NCBI GenBank assembly: GCA_003116995.1
Contig: BDSL01000074.1
Location: 372,001-436,000 of the forward strand
Source: Yamagishiella unicocca
Taxonomy: Eukaryota; Chlorophyta; Chlorophyceae; Chlamydomonadales; Volvocaceae
DNA length: 64,000 nt
Direction of reading: 5' to 3'
The stretch's first letter is position 1. Each line of letters starts with the position of its first letter. This document shows, in pieces, positions 21,471 through 32,411 of the stretch. The notes under the pieces are model-generated. The model saw only the letters and a list, made by a program, of their open reading frames with translations. It did not search any database and was not told the origin of the DNA. A program made the translations under genes and the position numbers.

Positions 21471-24400
21471 ATGCAGCCATTGGCAGGATTGACGCTCAGC
21501 TCAGTGGACCGCATGCGCAGACTGCGCCAAGTCGACGAGCAGCACGAGCTGTTTGAACGCGCAGCTGCACGGCACCAAGCGACGGGTCCATGAACGATGC
21601 CCCTAATTCAACCACTAAAATGCCTCAAACCGTAGGATTCACTCTAATGCACATGAGTTTGTTAGCGATGATTAGGAACCCCAAAATTGACGTTATATGC
21701 TCGAGGCAGGGTCCCGTTTACCTGCACCATGTAGGACGCTAAACTATTTGAGATCATTATAACATATTTAGGATTCTATACGCTCGTCAGGTGAAGCAGC
21801 GCTGTCGCCGGAGCGGGAAACCATGATTTTGGTCTGGACGTGCCTTTTTGCAGCCCTTGGAGGCTTCTTATTCGGGTGCGTAAGGGGGTTGTTATGTGGT
21901 TGCTGGGATGGGTATGTATCAATCCCTTCTTGATGGGCAGGGTCGCAAGCACGAATACCCTAAACCCAACGTGAACGTCATATGACGCTCCACGTACCAT
22001 CACTACCACCTCCACGTCGTCATTACTCGCATACCCTGCAAGATACATATCTCTCAACGACTTACCGCGGCGACAGTAATGCTATAGGACGGCGGTAACG
22101 CACGACAGGCAAAATGCGGTGGAGGGGATAACTCACGCCTGCGTGCCTGTAAAGCAGCTGGGGCACGAACATTCCCTCGCCTCAGCCTATTTTTTGCGGC
22201 CCTCCACCGTTCAAATTAACCTAGTATACCACTTTCCCAACCCCAGCATGCGCGCTGGCCCCATCCTATCAGCCACGCACACAACGGGCTTACTCTAGAG
22301 GGGTCACAGGCCCCTCACGCCCCTCTTCCCGCATCAGGTTGGGGTAGATTGATTCGGCGGTCTTTCCGTATCGGGCAGGGTAGCTACCCGTGACCAGTGC
22401 TAGGCGCGGCTAGATATGTGACGATTAGACGCACGTTGCACTTCGATCCTTGTGTCTTGCTCCCACCCCTTGCCCCGACGTTCACTCTGAGCACACGTGC
22501 ACGCAGCCATCAGCATCGTCATCAGCATCGCCGTCAGCATCGCCGTCAGCATCGTCATAATCACTATTGCCGTCAGCATCGCCGTCAGCATCGTCATAAT
22601 CACTATTGCCGTCAGCATCGCCGTCAGCATCGTCATAATCACTATTGCCGTCAGCATTGCCGTCAGCATCGCCGTCAGCAGCATCGTAACCATCATCGTA
22701 GTCAGCATCGTAGCCACGCAACGCACGCAGCCCCACTCTCCGCATCGGGGATGGGTCGGCCGAGACTGGGCGAAGCGCAGTTTGGGTTTCCTGGCCGGGA
22801 CGGTGGTTGCTGGCCCCTTGGCACGCAGCCCTTGGCAGCACTAGGAATCAGCTGGATGCAGCTGGATCCTACTCCACCTTGCCCGGTGTGCGCTTCGGCC
22901 GCCCGACGGCGTGGTGCCTCCAGGGGCTCCGGCCGCGTTTGTGGCCGCGCCCTTACATTTGCACCCATTCCATGCGCACCCGCCGCCCCATGCAGGGCTC
23001 ACCTGCTGCTCCACCCCAGCCGAATCTCACCTCCTCCGTCCTCACCCCACCTTGCGCCGCAGATATGACTTGGGCCTTATCGGCGGGGCGCTCCTGCAGG
23101 TGTGCCGTCACCTGCCTCACCCTGTCCTGAACATCAACCATTTTACTTCCACGTTGTCGCATGAAGCGCGTTCGGAGCCAAGCCCCAGCCACGCCACAAG
23201 CCCACACTGCACATACTCCATTCCCGCGGTTTCCTCCATCTCCGTAGATCCAGCGATACTTCCACATCACCAGCTCGGTTACCCTGGAGCTCATCGTGGG
23301 CATGGCCAAGCTGGGCGCTGCGGTGGGGACCTTCCTGGGGGGGGCCGCGATGGCGCGGTACGGCAGGAAGAGGGCGCTGGCGCTCAACAGCATCGCCTTC
23401 ACCCTGGGGCCGCTGCTGATGGCGCTGGCGAGCACACCGTGGTGCGTGCTGGGGGTCGTGCGGCCATGTGGGGGCGGGTGGGGTGAATGCGACCCGTGAG
23501 GGGGTTCGGCATTCATGGGGGGCGGGGGGCACCCAAAGCCAGGGTCTGCTCTGGTTCGCGTTATCACGTCATGATAAGATGCCCTAATGATAAGATGCCG
23601 CATGTGGTATGTTGCATGATGGGAGCAGCCAGGTGCAGTCCCTACAGGATAGGCGCACAGTTGTTGTATATGCACCCGCGGGAGCGGAAACGACGGGCCG
23701 GACTTCCGTACCGTCTGTACCGAATGCCGACGTCCATCTGCCTGCTTGGCTCCCAGGTTGCTGGTCCTGGGCCGCTTCATAATCGGAGTGGGCATAGGCA
23801 TCTCGGCCACTGTGTCGCCCGCCTACATCGCCGAGCTGGCGCCGGCGCCTATCCGCGGGACGCTGGTTCAGCTTTACGAGGTGAGCTGCCATATGACGAG
23901 ACCCTGGGGCGCTTTCCGGGATAGAGAGGAGATCCAGGAGCTGGCAATGGAGGAGGGAGGACTCCGAACAGGATAGAGGGGAAGCCACGGCACCAGGACG
24001 GGACGATTGCTGAGAAGGGCTGGATTCCAAGGTCAGGCGAGGAGCGCCAATTGGCATCACCGCGTGACTGTAATTAGCATGAGAATGACTGGCCGACGAA
24101 TGACACGCGACAAACAGTAGGCAGGCAGGGGCGGGTCGTGCAGCAGCTGCTGCAGTGGTTCGCGTCGGCGGGCTGTGCGGAACTCGCTTTGGCCTGGAGG
24201 CCGCCGCCGGCATCATGGGTGCACCGGTTTCCTTAGGTCAGATAATTTAGGAACAGACTTAGGAAGTGTAACCCGGGGCCCTACGCTCTACTACTCTGCG
24301 CACGCGGATAGCCCGGCGTGTCGGCCTCCTCCCCAAATCCGTATCCATCGGGGCTGCGAGTTTTGGCCGTCTGTTTACGTTCAACCTGTCCTGGGGGGGT

Positions 24401-27400
24401 CGTCCCGGCATTCCGGGTGTCGTGCCACCAGTGGTGGTTTTACCGTGCCTGCTGTTGCAACCGTTTGGACTCGGTCCGCAGCAACCAGCCAACGGCGTTG
24501 GGCCAGGCCTGCCCGCGGCCGCCCTCGCTAACACGCCCTCTTAACCTCCCTGACACGCCCCCTCAATCTCCCTGATAAACCCACCCAACCTCCTGCTCGC
24601 GACCCCAACCCCACAGGTGATGCTGTGTATTGGCATGCTATCAGCGCCGCTGATGGACTGGGCGCTCAGCCGGAACAACTCGGACAGCTCCTGGCGGATC
24701 ATGGTGGGTAGCGGTGGGGCTGCCTGCTGCCTGCCCGCCTTCCTGGCTGCCTGGCGAGGTGCCCTCGCATGTCGAACCCAAATGCACTGCCTGCCTGTCT
24801 GACTGGCGAGGCGCTCTCGCATTTGTTACCAACCGCACTGCACCGCACCAAGCACCATTGTCATGCCCCACAGCAGTCTTCACCTGTCGCGGATACCAGG
24901 CGTAACACGCAAATGCCCTGGCTCCGGAACCAACGCCGGTGAAACGTACGTGCCGGCGCTGGGGCGTGGCACACACGTCGCCCACAGCAGCGTACAGGTG
25001 CTGTGGTCCCTCGGGTCTTGGCAGCCCACCCGGCGTATCCTAGCAGCAGCAGCACCAGCGAGCTCCCATCCCATGCACTTGCGGAAGGGCGCAGCAACGA
25101 GTAAAGCAGCTGTGCGGGTTTCGGTAACTCGCGAAAGGGTTGTCGTACGGACACGTGCATTCAGCGGTCGCGCGCTGACGTTAGTGGAGCGCGCCGTACA
25201 ACATGATCCCGCCGGCCCCCGACGAGGGCCGGAGGCGCAAACCCTGGCTTGCCCCCCTCACATCAGTGTCCCAGGAGAGGGTTCGCTACTTCGCTTGCTT
25301 TTGCACGCTATCGGCTTGGCTGGCACGAAGTATGACTGCTGCAGCCGTAGCGATGCGCTGGCACCCAATGGCGCCTTCGGCCCAACCGTCATCTTCTGTC
25401 CATTCACATATCGATGGCCCCAGGTGGGCCTGCCCGCGCTACCTGGCTTAGCACTGGCAGCGGCGCCGCTTCTGCTGCCTGAGTCGCCCCGGTGGCTGGT
25501 CACACGCAACCGGCTTGATGAGGCGCTGCAAGTGCTGACCACCGTCATGAGGGGCAGCGGGCGGCTGACCATGGGGGGAGGTGGACTCTGGAGCGGCGGC
25601 TACACACGCATGGCGGACAAGGTGGGCGATGGTGGGCTTGGGATGGGTGGAGCCTGGAGCATCTTAGGCGTTGCACGAGAGGGGACCATGGATGCGGAAG
25701 GTAAACAAGTCATATTGCAACATACAGCTGGCCGCATTCCAAACACAGCAGCTTCGGCAAGTCGGGGGTATTCAAAAATTGGCTTAGCTCCGGAACTAGG
25801 TTCTCGACAGGAGAATAACCTCGGCAAGTTGGTGTATTTGCTTCGCACTACCAATAAGAATTTCACCAATAACCCACATCAACGTTGGCTTTGCGGGAAT
25901 TGCGGGCACGAGATATTTCGTAAACGAAAGAGGCTTGTCTTCAGAATCACACATTAGGATGTCGATGCTAACAGGTATAACTATGGCTCAGCTTTCGGCC
26001 TCCAATCAGCGGCCGTTCTTTTGCAGTGTGGGGCAAAGCAGCCGACATCGCCGCCTTTCCGCTGTTAAAGTTGCGGCCGGCCGTGCAGCTGGTCAGGAAA
26101 AGACTAAGGCAAAAAAGGAAACAGGCCCGCGGCAGTGCCCCTGTGGTTCTGGCTTGCAATACCGAGACTGCTGCGGGCCAATCGTCGCCGGCGCGTGGGC
26201 TCGCACAGCGCCAGAGCTTGCCAGGGCGCGCTTCACGGCGTCAGTGTTGGGCAAGGCGCAGATGCTTGCCGACACAACGCATCCGGAGGCGCTCGACGCC
26301 ATTGGCACTAAGCAGTCCCTTCTGAAGAAAATGGAACAGCTGACGCGAAACCGCAGCTCCGGCGAGCAGCCGCCTGCCCTGGCGGACTGCGTCCATGGTC
26401 AGTCACAAGACGACCCAGATGCCTGGTTTGTGCTCCTGGGTGTCTCTTTTGGAGCCCCAGGGCTGGAGACCGTGTACCCCGTCGCGGAACTCTACCGTAA
26501 GGACAGCGGTCGGTGGTGGTACATGGACACACCGAGGGAGTTTCCCGTATTGGAACAATTCGTGAGCTTTTTGGAACGCTACGGCAACCAGGATGACTTC
26601 AGTGCGGGCCCGGTCCCAGGCCGCTACGAGTATACCTGGCTGACCTTGCCGCCACGCGCCTTGTCAGACGCAGCGGCCCAGGAACGGCCACAGTGGCTTG
26701 CCGACGATTGGCCCGCCAGCGAGCAGCAGGGCTGGGTGTACCTCGACACAGCGGTCGACCCGGAGACAGGTCTCACGGCAGCCCAGGCCGCGGCCCAGAC
26801 GCAAGAATTCCTGAACGCTGCGCTGCGCGACCCCAAAATGGACTGGGATTCGTACTACTTCCGCTTCGGGCGCTTCATGGAGTAGACGCGGCCGCGGTGG
26901 CGGCTCCAGCGCCGGTCCGCATCGCGGGCCCTTTGTGCGTGTTTCGTGGTCGTGCTTTAAGCATTTTGTTCCCTTATAGCCATGGCCAGTTTTTGCGTGG
27001 TTTGGTGGGTTCGTGCGCGTGTGTGTGTGAGGGGGGGAGGGTTGATTGGGCGAAATAGCATTCTGGGTAGGTCGTATCAGGACAGGCCCCTGGAGGGCTG
27101 GGGGCTGGTATATCCTGCGGAAGAGAACCGCTGGCTAGGGCGCGTCCATGACAAGGCCCAGTAGAGGAGGGTATACAGCAGCATAGGGAAGTCGCAACCC
27201 AGCATCCCGCTAAAGCAGCCAGCAGCCTGGTCCATGCTGTCTACGGCGCACAGGCCCTCAGCTACAGTCGGCTTGTGCCTGTCAGTCGGGCACTTGCCGG
27301 TGCCGTGCGGTCTTGCTGCGCCAGACCGGCAGCCGTTGAGAAGGGCTTCCGCACCCTGGGGTTCCCACAAGCCTGCGGTGAGCGGGCTTGAGAAGACAAA

Positions 27401-30400
27401 AATCACGTATTCGCCACCATCCCGCTTGACCCGGTGTTGCGCACCTACGCTGGCCGATAGCGTTAGATAACCTGTGCTGTATGCTATAAGCGGCACACGC
27501 GCTTGGCCCTTTCACCCACCCTCGATTTGCAACGTGTCCGGCCATCCATCATTTTATCCTTGCCTAATACCCTCGTCGCCTCCGCGTCGTGCCGCCCACG
27601 CCCTCCCCTCCACACAGGACATGGCCAGCGGCCGCGGAAGCGCCGCCGCGACCGACGACCAGGCGGTACGGGATGCAGAGGACGAGCTGCTGCAGCTCTG
27701 GAGCTGCGTGGAGCTGGATCGGAACGCGGTCATGGTGGGTCGGACATGTGTTGGGTGTTGCGGCGCGGACGCATGCGGTGTCGTGGGATGGCCAATGGTC
27801 GTCGTGATGGGTCAAGCGCGTACCGAGGTTGAGGCGTGCGGGAGGGGGCTGAGTTCGCGAGGGTGCTATCCGGATGCGTCGCACCTTGCAGCATCACGTA
27901 TCATACCGTAAGCTGCGTCGTTGTCGGGCATGGACGTTTTTGCTCAGTCGCTTATCGGTTGACTGGGCCGTGCTGGACACCTGTACCTACCCAATGATCC
28001 CCGCTGCCATCCGTGCTACATAGCATAGGCGCCATGTCGGCAACTGTTCCTACAGCTTGACCCTCACTGCTGTTCGAACGCGACCGCGTGCAGGAGCGGC
28101 GCCGCAAGCTGTGGCGCAGCCGGCAGAAGCAGGGCGGGCAACGCTGGGGCCGGCTCGGTTGCTGGAACCAAGAGCTCGGCCGCCCCAAGCCTCCCTCCCT
28201 GGAGGCCATTCCTGAGGAGTCCAACTCCCAGCTCTCCTCTCCCTTGCGTCATGGTGGGCTCTCTCCACGGCGCTCCTGCGGCGAGCTCCAGGGTGGGCAG
28301 CAGGAGCAGCTGCGGCAGGTGGCAGCAGCACTGGGTGGCGGCGGTGCTACTGCCGGCGCGGTGGTTGGGCCGAGAGGAGCGGAGCGGCTGGGGTCGCCGC
28401 CACATCAGCACGCGGACGGCAGTAGCAGCAACTTCGGCGGGATGCCGGGAGGAATGCGCGGACGCAGTGGCAGCAATCCCGACGGCGGCGCGGGCAGTAG
28501 CGGTGGCGCCAGCGCTCCAAACGGGCTGTTCGGTGGCCGCCGCGCCAACCCGGAGGCGTACCGGCCGTTAGCGGCGAGCGACGCTGGCCCCGATCTGGTT
28601 CCAAACACGGGTAGGTTTGCACATCTCTCCGCATATAATCCAACCAAGCCGGCATATAATCCAACCAAGCCGGCATATAATCCAACCAAGCCGGCTTATC
28701 AATTCATGTATATCTTATATTCCCGGCGATTTGATAAGCCGGCTTGGTTGTCAGCCATGATAGGGGGACCTCGTCGTCAGAGGGACACTTAAACACGTCT
28801 GTGAATATCATAGTCAGTAGCTTGCTTTTTTTAAGTACTTCGTAATTTGGCATCTGCATGGGGGAAATAAGAAATGAGACAAAGACAGATTTAAATAACA
28901 ATAAGAAGCGCTTATGACGTACCTGCCGGACTTGTGTGGTTCCTGGCCCCGGGCCCTGTTGCGATGGCTGCGGCCGCGCCAGACCGCCAACGGCAGCACG
29001 TGTGGTTCTCGGCCCCGGACCCTGTTGCGATGGCTGCAACAGGGCCGGGGGCCGAGAACCACACACGTGCTGCCGCCATATATAGCGGCATAGCGGCAGC
29101 ACGTTACGCTTGATCCGAATGAAGCAGCCTGGCCTAGCGGAGGCCCACCGCAGGTGGCTCAGCGGCGCCAGCTCTAACCTGCAGCCCAGCAGCGTCTTTG
29201 AGGTCAAGATGAGCGAGAACATGTGGAGGCAGGGCTATGGGCCCCAGCTGGGGCCCCAGCTGGGGCCCATAGCCCTGCCTCCACATGTTCTCTGTCATCT
29301 TAACCTCGAAAACGCTGCTAGGCTGCAGGTGAGAGCTGGCGCCGCTGAGCCACCTGCGGTGGGCCTCCGCCAGGCCAGGCTGCTTCATTCCGGTCGGGTA
29401 TATATGTTTTTATATATCTACATATTGTGTGCCGGCCGGCTGCCACCGTACACGCGACGTTCCTCGCACCGCCGACGCTACTTTGCGCGCCCTCCCCCCT
29501 TCCTCCCTAGCGCTGCCGCGACCTTAATCCGCGCATCTCTTCACGTGCGCGCCTCGCGACTCCCAATACCTTTCTCCTGCTTACAACACCAACCACGCCC
29601 CTTTGGGTCTCCTGCTTACAACACCAACCACGCCCCTTTTCCCAACCGTTGTTCTTGAATTTCCTCTTGCGCACCAGGCGCGCGGGAACGGCTGCTGTCT
29701 CAACTGTCACACAGTAACAACCCAGATCCGGATCCGAGCCAGACAGCTGCTGGCGGACCTCCGGCTTCCTTGGGCGACATGCCGGGTAGGGGTGTTAGGG
29801 GGAATACGCAGACTTTGGGGGAATGCTTAACAGCCCGCTTGCTTGCAACCGTCGGAGCCTATCCGTCGTGATGGTACGGCGAATGTGCTGCAGGATGACT
29901 CGCCTCCAGCTTCCGTGCACTGTCTTTCGTTTGCCGCCTTTACGTTAACAAACCACGCCGCTAAGCCTCGTCACGAGCCTGCGGGCGCAGTGGCACTATT
30001 TCGGCCACTTCGCCTGCCTGCGCACAGCCCAGGGCCGCCGCGCCTCCCGATCGTGTCCCCTACGTGCTTCCGTAACTTCCGTGCACATCCCGATACGTGA
30101 CTCCAGCTACGCTTTCCTCACTTACGTCGGAACTTAACGCGGCATCCCGTCCGGCATCTCTGCCCGGCCCTAGGCCCCCGGCATACGCTGCAATCCCCCC
30201 GTCCAGTACTTTTCTCAGTTTCGGATAACGGGTTTGCTCTCTACCTTCCACCCCCGCAGGCGAAGAGTCCAGTTTTTTCCGCACCCTGGCCGCGCTGTTG
30301 GCGGACATTGGGGCTCTGGCGGTCGGCCCGGAGCGCCGCGCTCTCTGGCTGGCGCTTGGGCTGGCCTTCTTCAACCAGGTGGGGTTTAGGCACACCGCAT

Positions 30401-32411
30401 CCCGCTACCTGCCCTCAAATGTCAAGGGATTTGAAAAGGGACAGTAGTTAACGCTGTCAAACAAGCCTAACGCCATCCTTTTCCCGACCTGAACCATCCT
30501 CGCGATTCCCATCCCTGCGATTCCCCTCCCTGGACCTCGGGACCGACCTACCTATCGGGTCCGCCGCAGGCCACCGCCTCCACAGCCATCATCAACTACG
30601 CGCCCACCCTGCTGAGCCGCCTGGGCCATGCTGGGGGAGTGGATGACGGCAGCGCCATGCTCTATACCGTCGTCATCGGGATAACCAAAGCAATTGGGGT
30701 GGTGACAGGTGGGGCCATTGGGGCGCCGACAGGTGGGGCTGGGGTTAGGGAAGTCGACAAAGGGGACTGGGCCGGCTGCCTACCATGAGTTTCAGGGCTT
30801 TCTCACCCAAGCCCAGCCGTCGTTTACGTCGCCCGCCGTTGCGCGCCGAAACTCCCTCCCTATCGGCCGGGGTACGTACGTCCTGACGTCGCCGTACGCC
30901 ACAACCCCCAACCGCTAACCGCCGCCGCCCTCCCCTCTCCGCCGCCGCAGCGCTGCTGCTCGTGGATCACTACGGGCGCCGGCCGCTGCTGGTGGCGGGG
31001 TCGCTAATCTGCAGTGTGGCGCTGGGCGGCCTCACGGTGGCAGCGCTGGCTTGCAACACGGCGCTGTTGGAGGCCGCCATGTGCATATTCACCCTCTTCT
31101 TCAGCCTCTCCTGGGCGGGGTTGTATTGGGTGGGTGGCTGGTGCTCGGGGCGGTGGGGAGGGGGCGCGAAAATGCTAGCGAGGAGAAGCGTACTACGACG
31201 TAGGAGACAAAATGTGCGCGAATGGGGTAGCGAAGAAACACGCGTTTACCATACGAGAAGAAGCAACCGTTGGACGGATGGGGTAGGACAGGGTTTTAGG
31301 ATAAGGTGCGCCTGATTAGGTCGGCGGGTATCCATCTGCTTTCTATTCTTCCGCTATTCTGTGCGCACAAAAACTCCTCCGCAGGTTCGTGCCGTTAGCG
31401 TACAGTGGATGTGGCATCAGCATGCGCGCGGCGCTCACGCTGCTTGTGCATAGCAGCATGCCGCGCACATTACGGGAGTCCAATCGGTGGCTGGGTCGTT
31501 AGCACGCCGCTTCCATGCCCTCCAAATCACCTGTCTGACGGACCATTGGGGTAGTCTTGAGCCAGTTGCCGGCGCCGTCACACACGCCACGCCACCGAGG
31601 CACCGCCCTGCGTTGCTTCTTACTGCACGGCACTGCGTTTACGTCGTCCGCCGCTTCATGGTACAATTGTTCGGAACCTTGTTTCTGATCTTGGTCATCC
31701 TCTTCCCCCCGCCCCGACCCGGCATAGGTGGTCGTGTCCGAGTTGTTCAGCATGACTGCCAAGTCGGCCGCCACCTCGGCTGCCACTGGTCTCCTCTTTT
31801 TGACAGGCGCGTCCGGGACTGCACCTAGGGGTCGAGGGTTGAGCCACCTGACACGTGGCCACGGCTGTGCAGGAAGGCATGCACCACCGGACAGCGATCG
31901 CCTTGGCTGGCCCACAGCAGAACACGCTGACCGCACGTGGAATATCCGCAGCTTTCCTTTAACAGTGCAATACTATTGCTGTATCCGAAATCCAGGCACG
32001 TCCCCACCTTTTGTGATTGCCTCGGCTCCTGTGCCCTTAGCCTAACCCACGCACCCCTTTTGCAATCAGGTCCATCTCCGGTTTTAGTTTCCTTCCTAAT
32101 CCCCTCGCTCCCTTTCTGTTCCCTGGCCCGCAGGCGCCGTGACGGATCTGATCTACCTGTCCTTGGTAGACTGGATGGGAGCTTACATCTTCCTCCTCTT
32201 TGCTGCCCTCTGCCTGGGCAGTGCAGCCTACGTATGGCGCTGGCTGCCCGAGACCAAGGGCAGGACGCTGGCGGAGGTGCAGACTATGCTTGCACGCGCG
32301 TCGGCGGCGGAGGGCAGCGACGGCGGCGGGAGTGGCGGCGGCGGCGGGGCTGGAGATGGAGGGGGACATCAGTGGGTGCAGCTTTGGGAACGACGGCCAC
32401 CAGAATCATAG
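21471..32411 (+). CDS. Sugar-porter family MFS transporter
   Basis: Fourteen exons close in phase to 762 aa: 21471-21585, 21791-21875, 23063-23099, 23248-23441, 23757-23880, 24617-24703, 25424-25621, 27618-27734, 28094-28610, 30260-30378, 30570-30708, 30951-31119, 31385-31494, 32134-32411. Twelve-helix signatures are in order: AALGGFLFG-YDLGLIGGALL (TM1), RYGRKRALAL (loop 2-3), GRFIIGVGIGISATVSPAY followed by AELAPAPIRG (TM4), LPESPRWLV after TM6, NQATASTAIINYAPTLL (TM7), DHYGRRPLLVAG (loop 8-9), and LPETKGRTLAEV after TM12. These define a proton-coupled or facilitative sugar/polyol carrier; substrate and membrane cannot be read, though the plant plastid/vacuolar glucose-transporter branch is possible. 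Exons 8-9 add an unusual loop of about 200 Ser/Gly-rich residues between TM6 and TM7. The donors after exons 12 and 13 (GTTGTA, GTCGTT) are non-optimal, so that region is less certain. Confidence 0.88.
22500..22700. repeat. Tandem repeat in transporter intron 2
   Basis: Short GCCGTCAGCATC units are arranged in a higher-order unit of about 39 bp ending TCGTCATAATCACTATT, repeated three times, then degenerate copies. It reads as alternating hydrophobic or Asp-rich low complexity in several frames and is intronic. Confidence 0.85.
25959..26885 (+). CDS. SEC-C motif / YchJ-like domain protein, probably plastid-targeted
   Basis: An intronless ORF of 308 aa lies wholly within intron 7 of the transporter, on the same strand. 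The N-terminus (MSMLTGITMAQLSASNQRPF, then basic and Ser-rich to about residue 45) resembles an organelle transit peptide. A SEC-C zinc motif, CPCGSGLQYRDCC, follows at about residue 63, then the YchJ-type NTF2-like fold (RARFTASVLGKAQMLADTTH; later ELYRKDSGRWWYMDT). The C-terminal part (RYEYTWLTLPPRAL, WVYLDTAVDPETGL, DWDSYYFRFGRFME) is an algal or plant extension. Bacterial YchJ has no firmly established role; SEC-C motifs bind zinc and occur in SecA. The start is the first ATG after an in-frame TAG at 25955-25957. Lack of introns amid intron-rich genes suggests a retrocopy or a transferred gene. Confidence 0.85.
   Translation: MSMLTGITMAQLSASNQRPFFCSVGQSSRHRRLSAVKVAAGRAAGQEKTKAKKETGPRQCPCGSGLQYRDCCGPIVAGAWARTAPELARARFTASVLGKAQMLADTTHPEALDAIGTKQSLLKKMEQLTRNRSSGEQPPALADCVHGQSQDDPDAWFVLLGVSFGAPGLETVYPVAELYRKDSGRWWYMDTPREFPVLEQFVSFLERYGNQDDFSAGPVPGRYEYTWLTLPPRALSDAAAQERPQWLADDWPASEQQGWVYLDTAVDPETGLTAAQAAAQTQEFLNAALRDPKMDWDSYYFRFGRFME
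28631..28693. repeat. 21-bp triplication next to a hairpin
   Basis: Three copies of a 21-bp unit (GCATATAATCCAACCAAGCC plus one base) lie directly at the start of transporter intron 9, overlapping the left arm of the 28683-28750 hairpin. Confidence 0.85.
28683..28750. repeat. Perfect 20-bp inverted repeat, 28-bp loop
   Basis: CAACCAAGCCGGCTTATCAA at 28683-28702 pairs perfectly with 28731-28750. It lies in transporter intron 9. It could be the terminal inverted repeats of a tiny element or a stem-loop in the pre-mRNA. Confidence 0.85.
28992..29074. repeat. Imperfect hairpin, arms about 37 bp
   Basis: The left arm, 28992-29028, and right arm, 29037-29074, pair over GGCAGCACGTGTGGTTCTCG and its complement with few mismatches, around a loop CGATGGCTG. 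The left arm is itself a diverged direct copy of 28932-28972. Confidence 0.8.
29115..29392. repeat. Long near-palindromic hairpin in transporter intron 9
   Basis: Arms of about 137 bp meet at 29253/29254 (centre CAGCTGGGGCCCCAGCTG) with no loop. The inner 38 bp are perfectly complementary; outer parts have scattered mismatches (about seven in a 53-bp stretch). Both strands therefore encode the same short ORF start (MKQPGLAEAHRRWLSGASS). In an intron transcript it would form a stem of about 270 nt. Confidence 0.88.
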
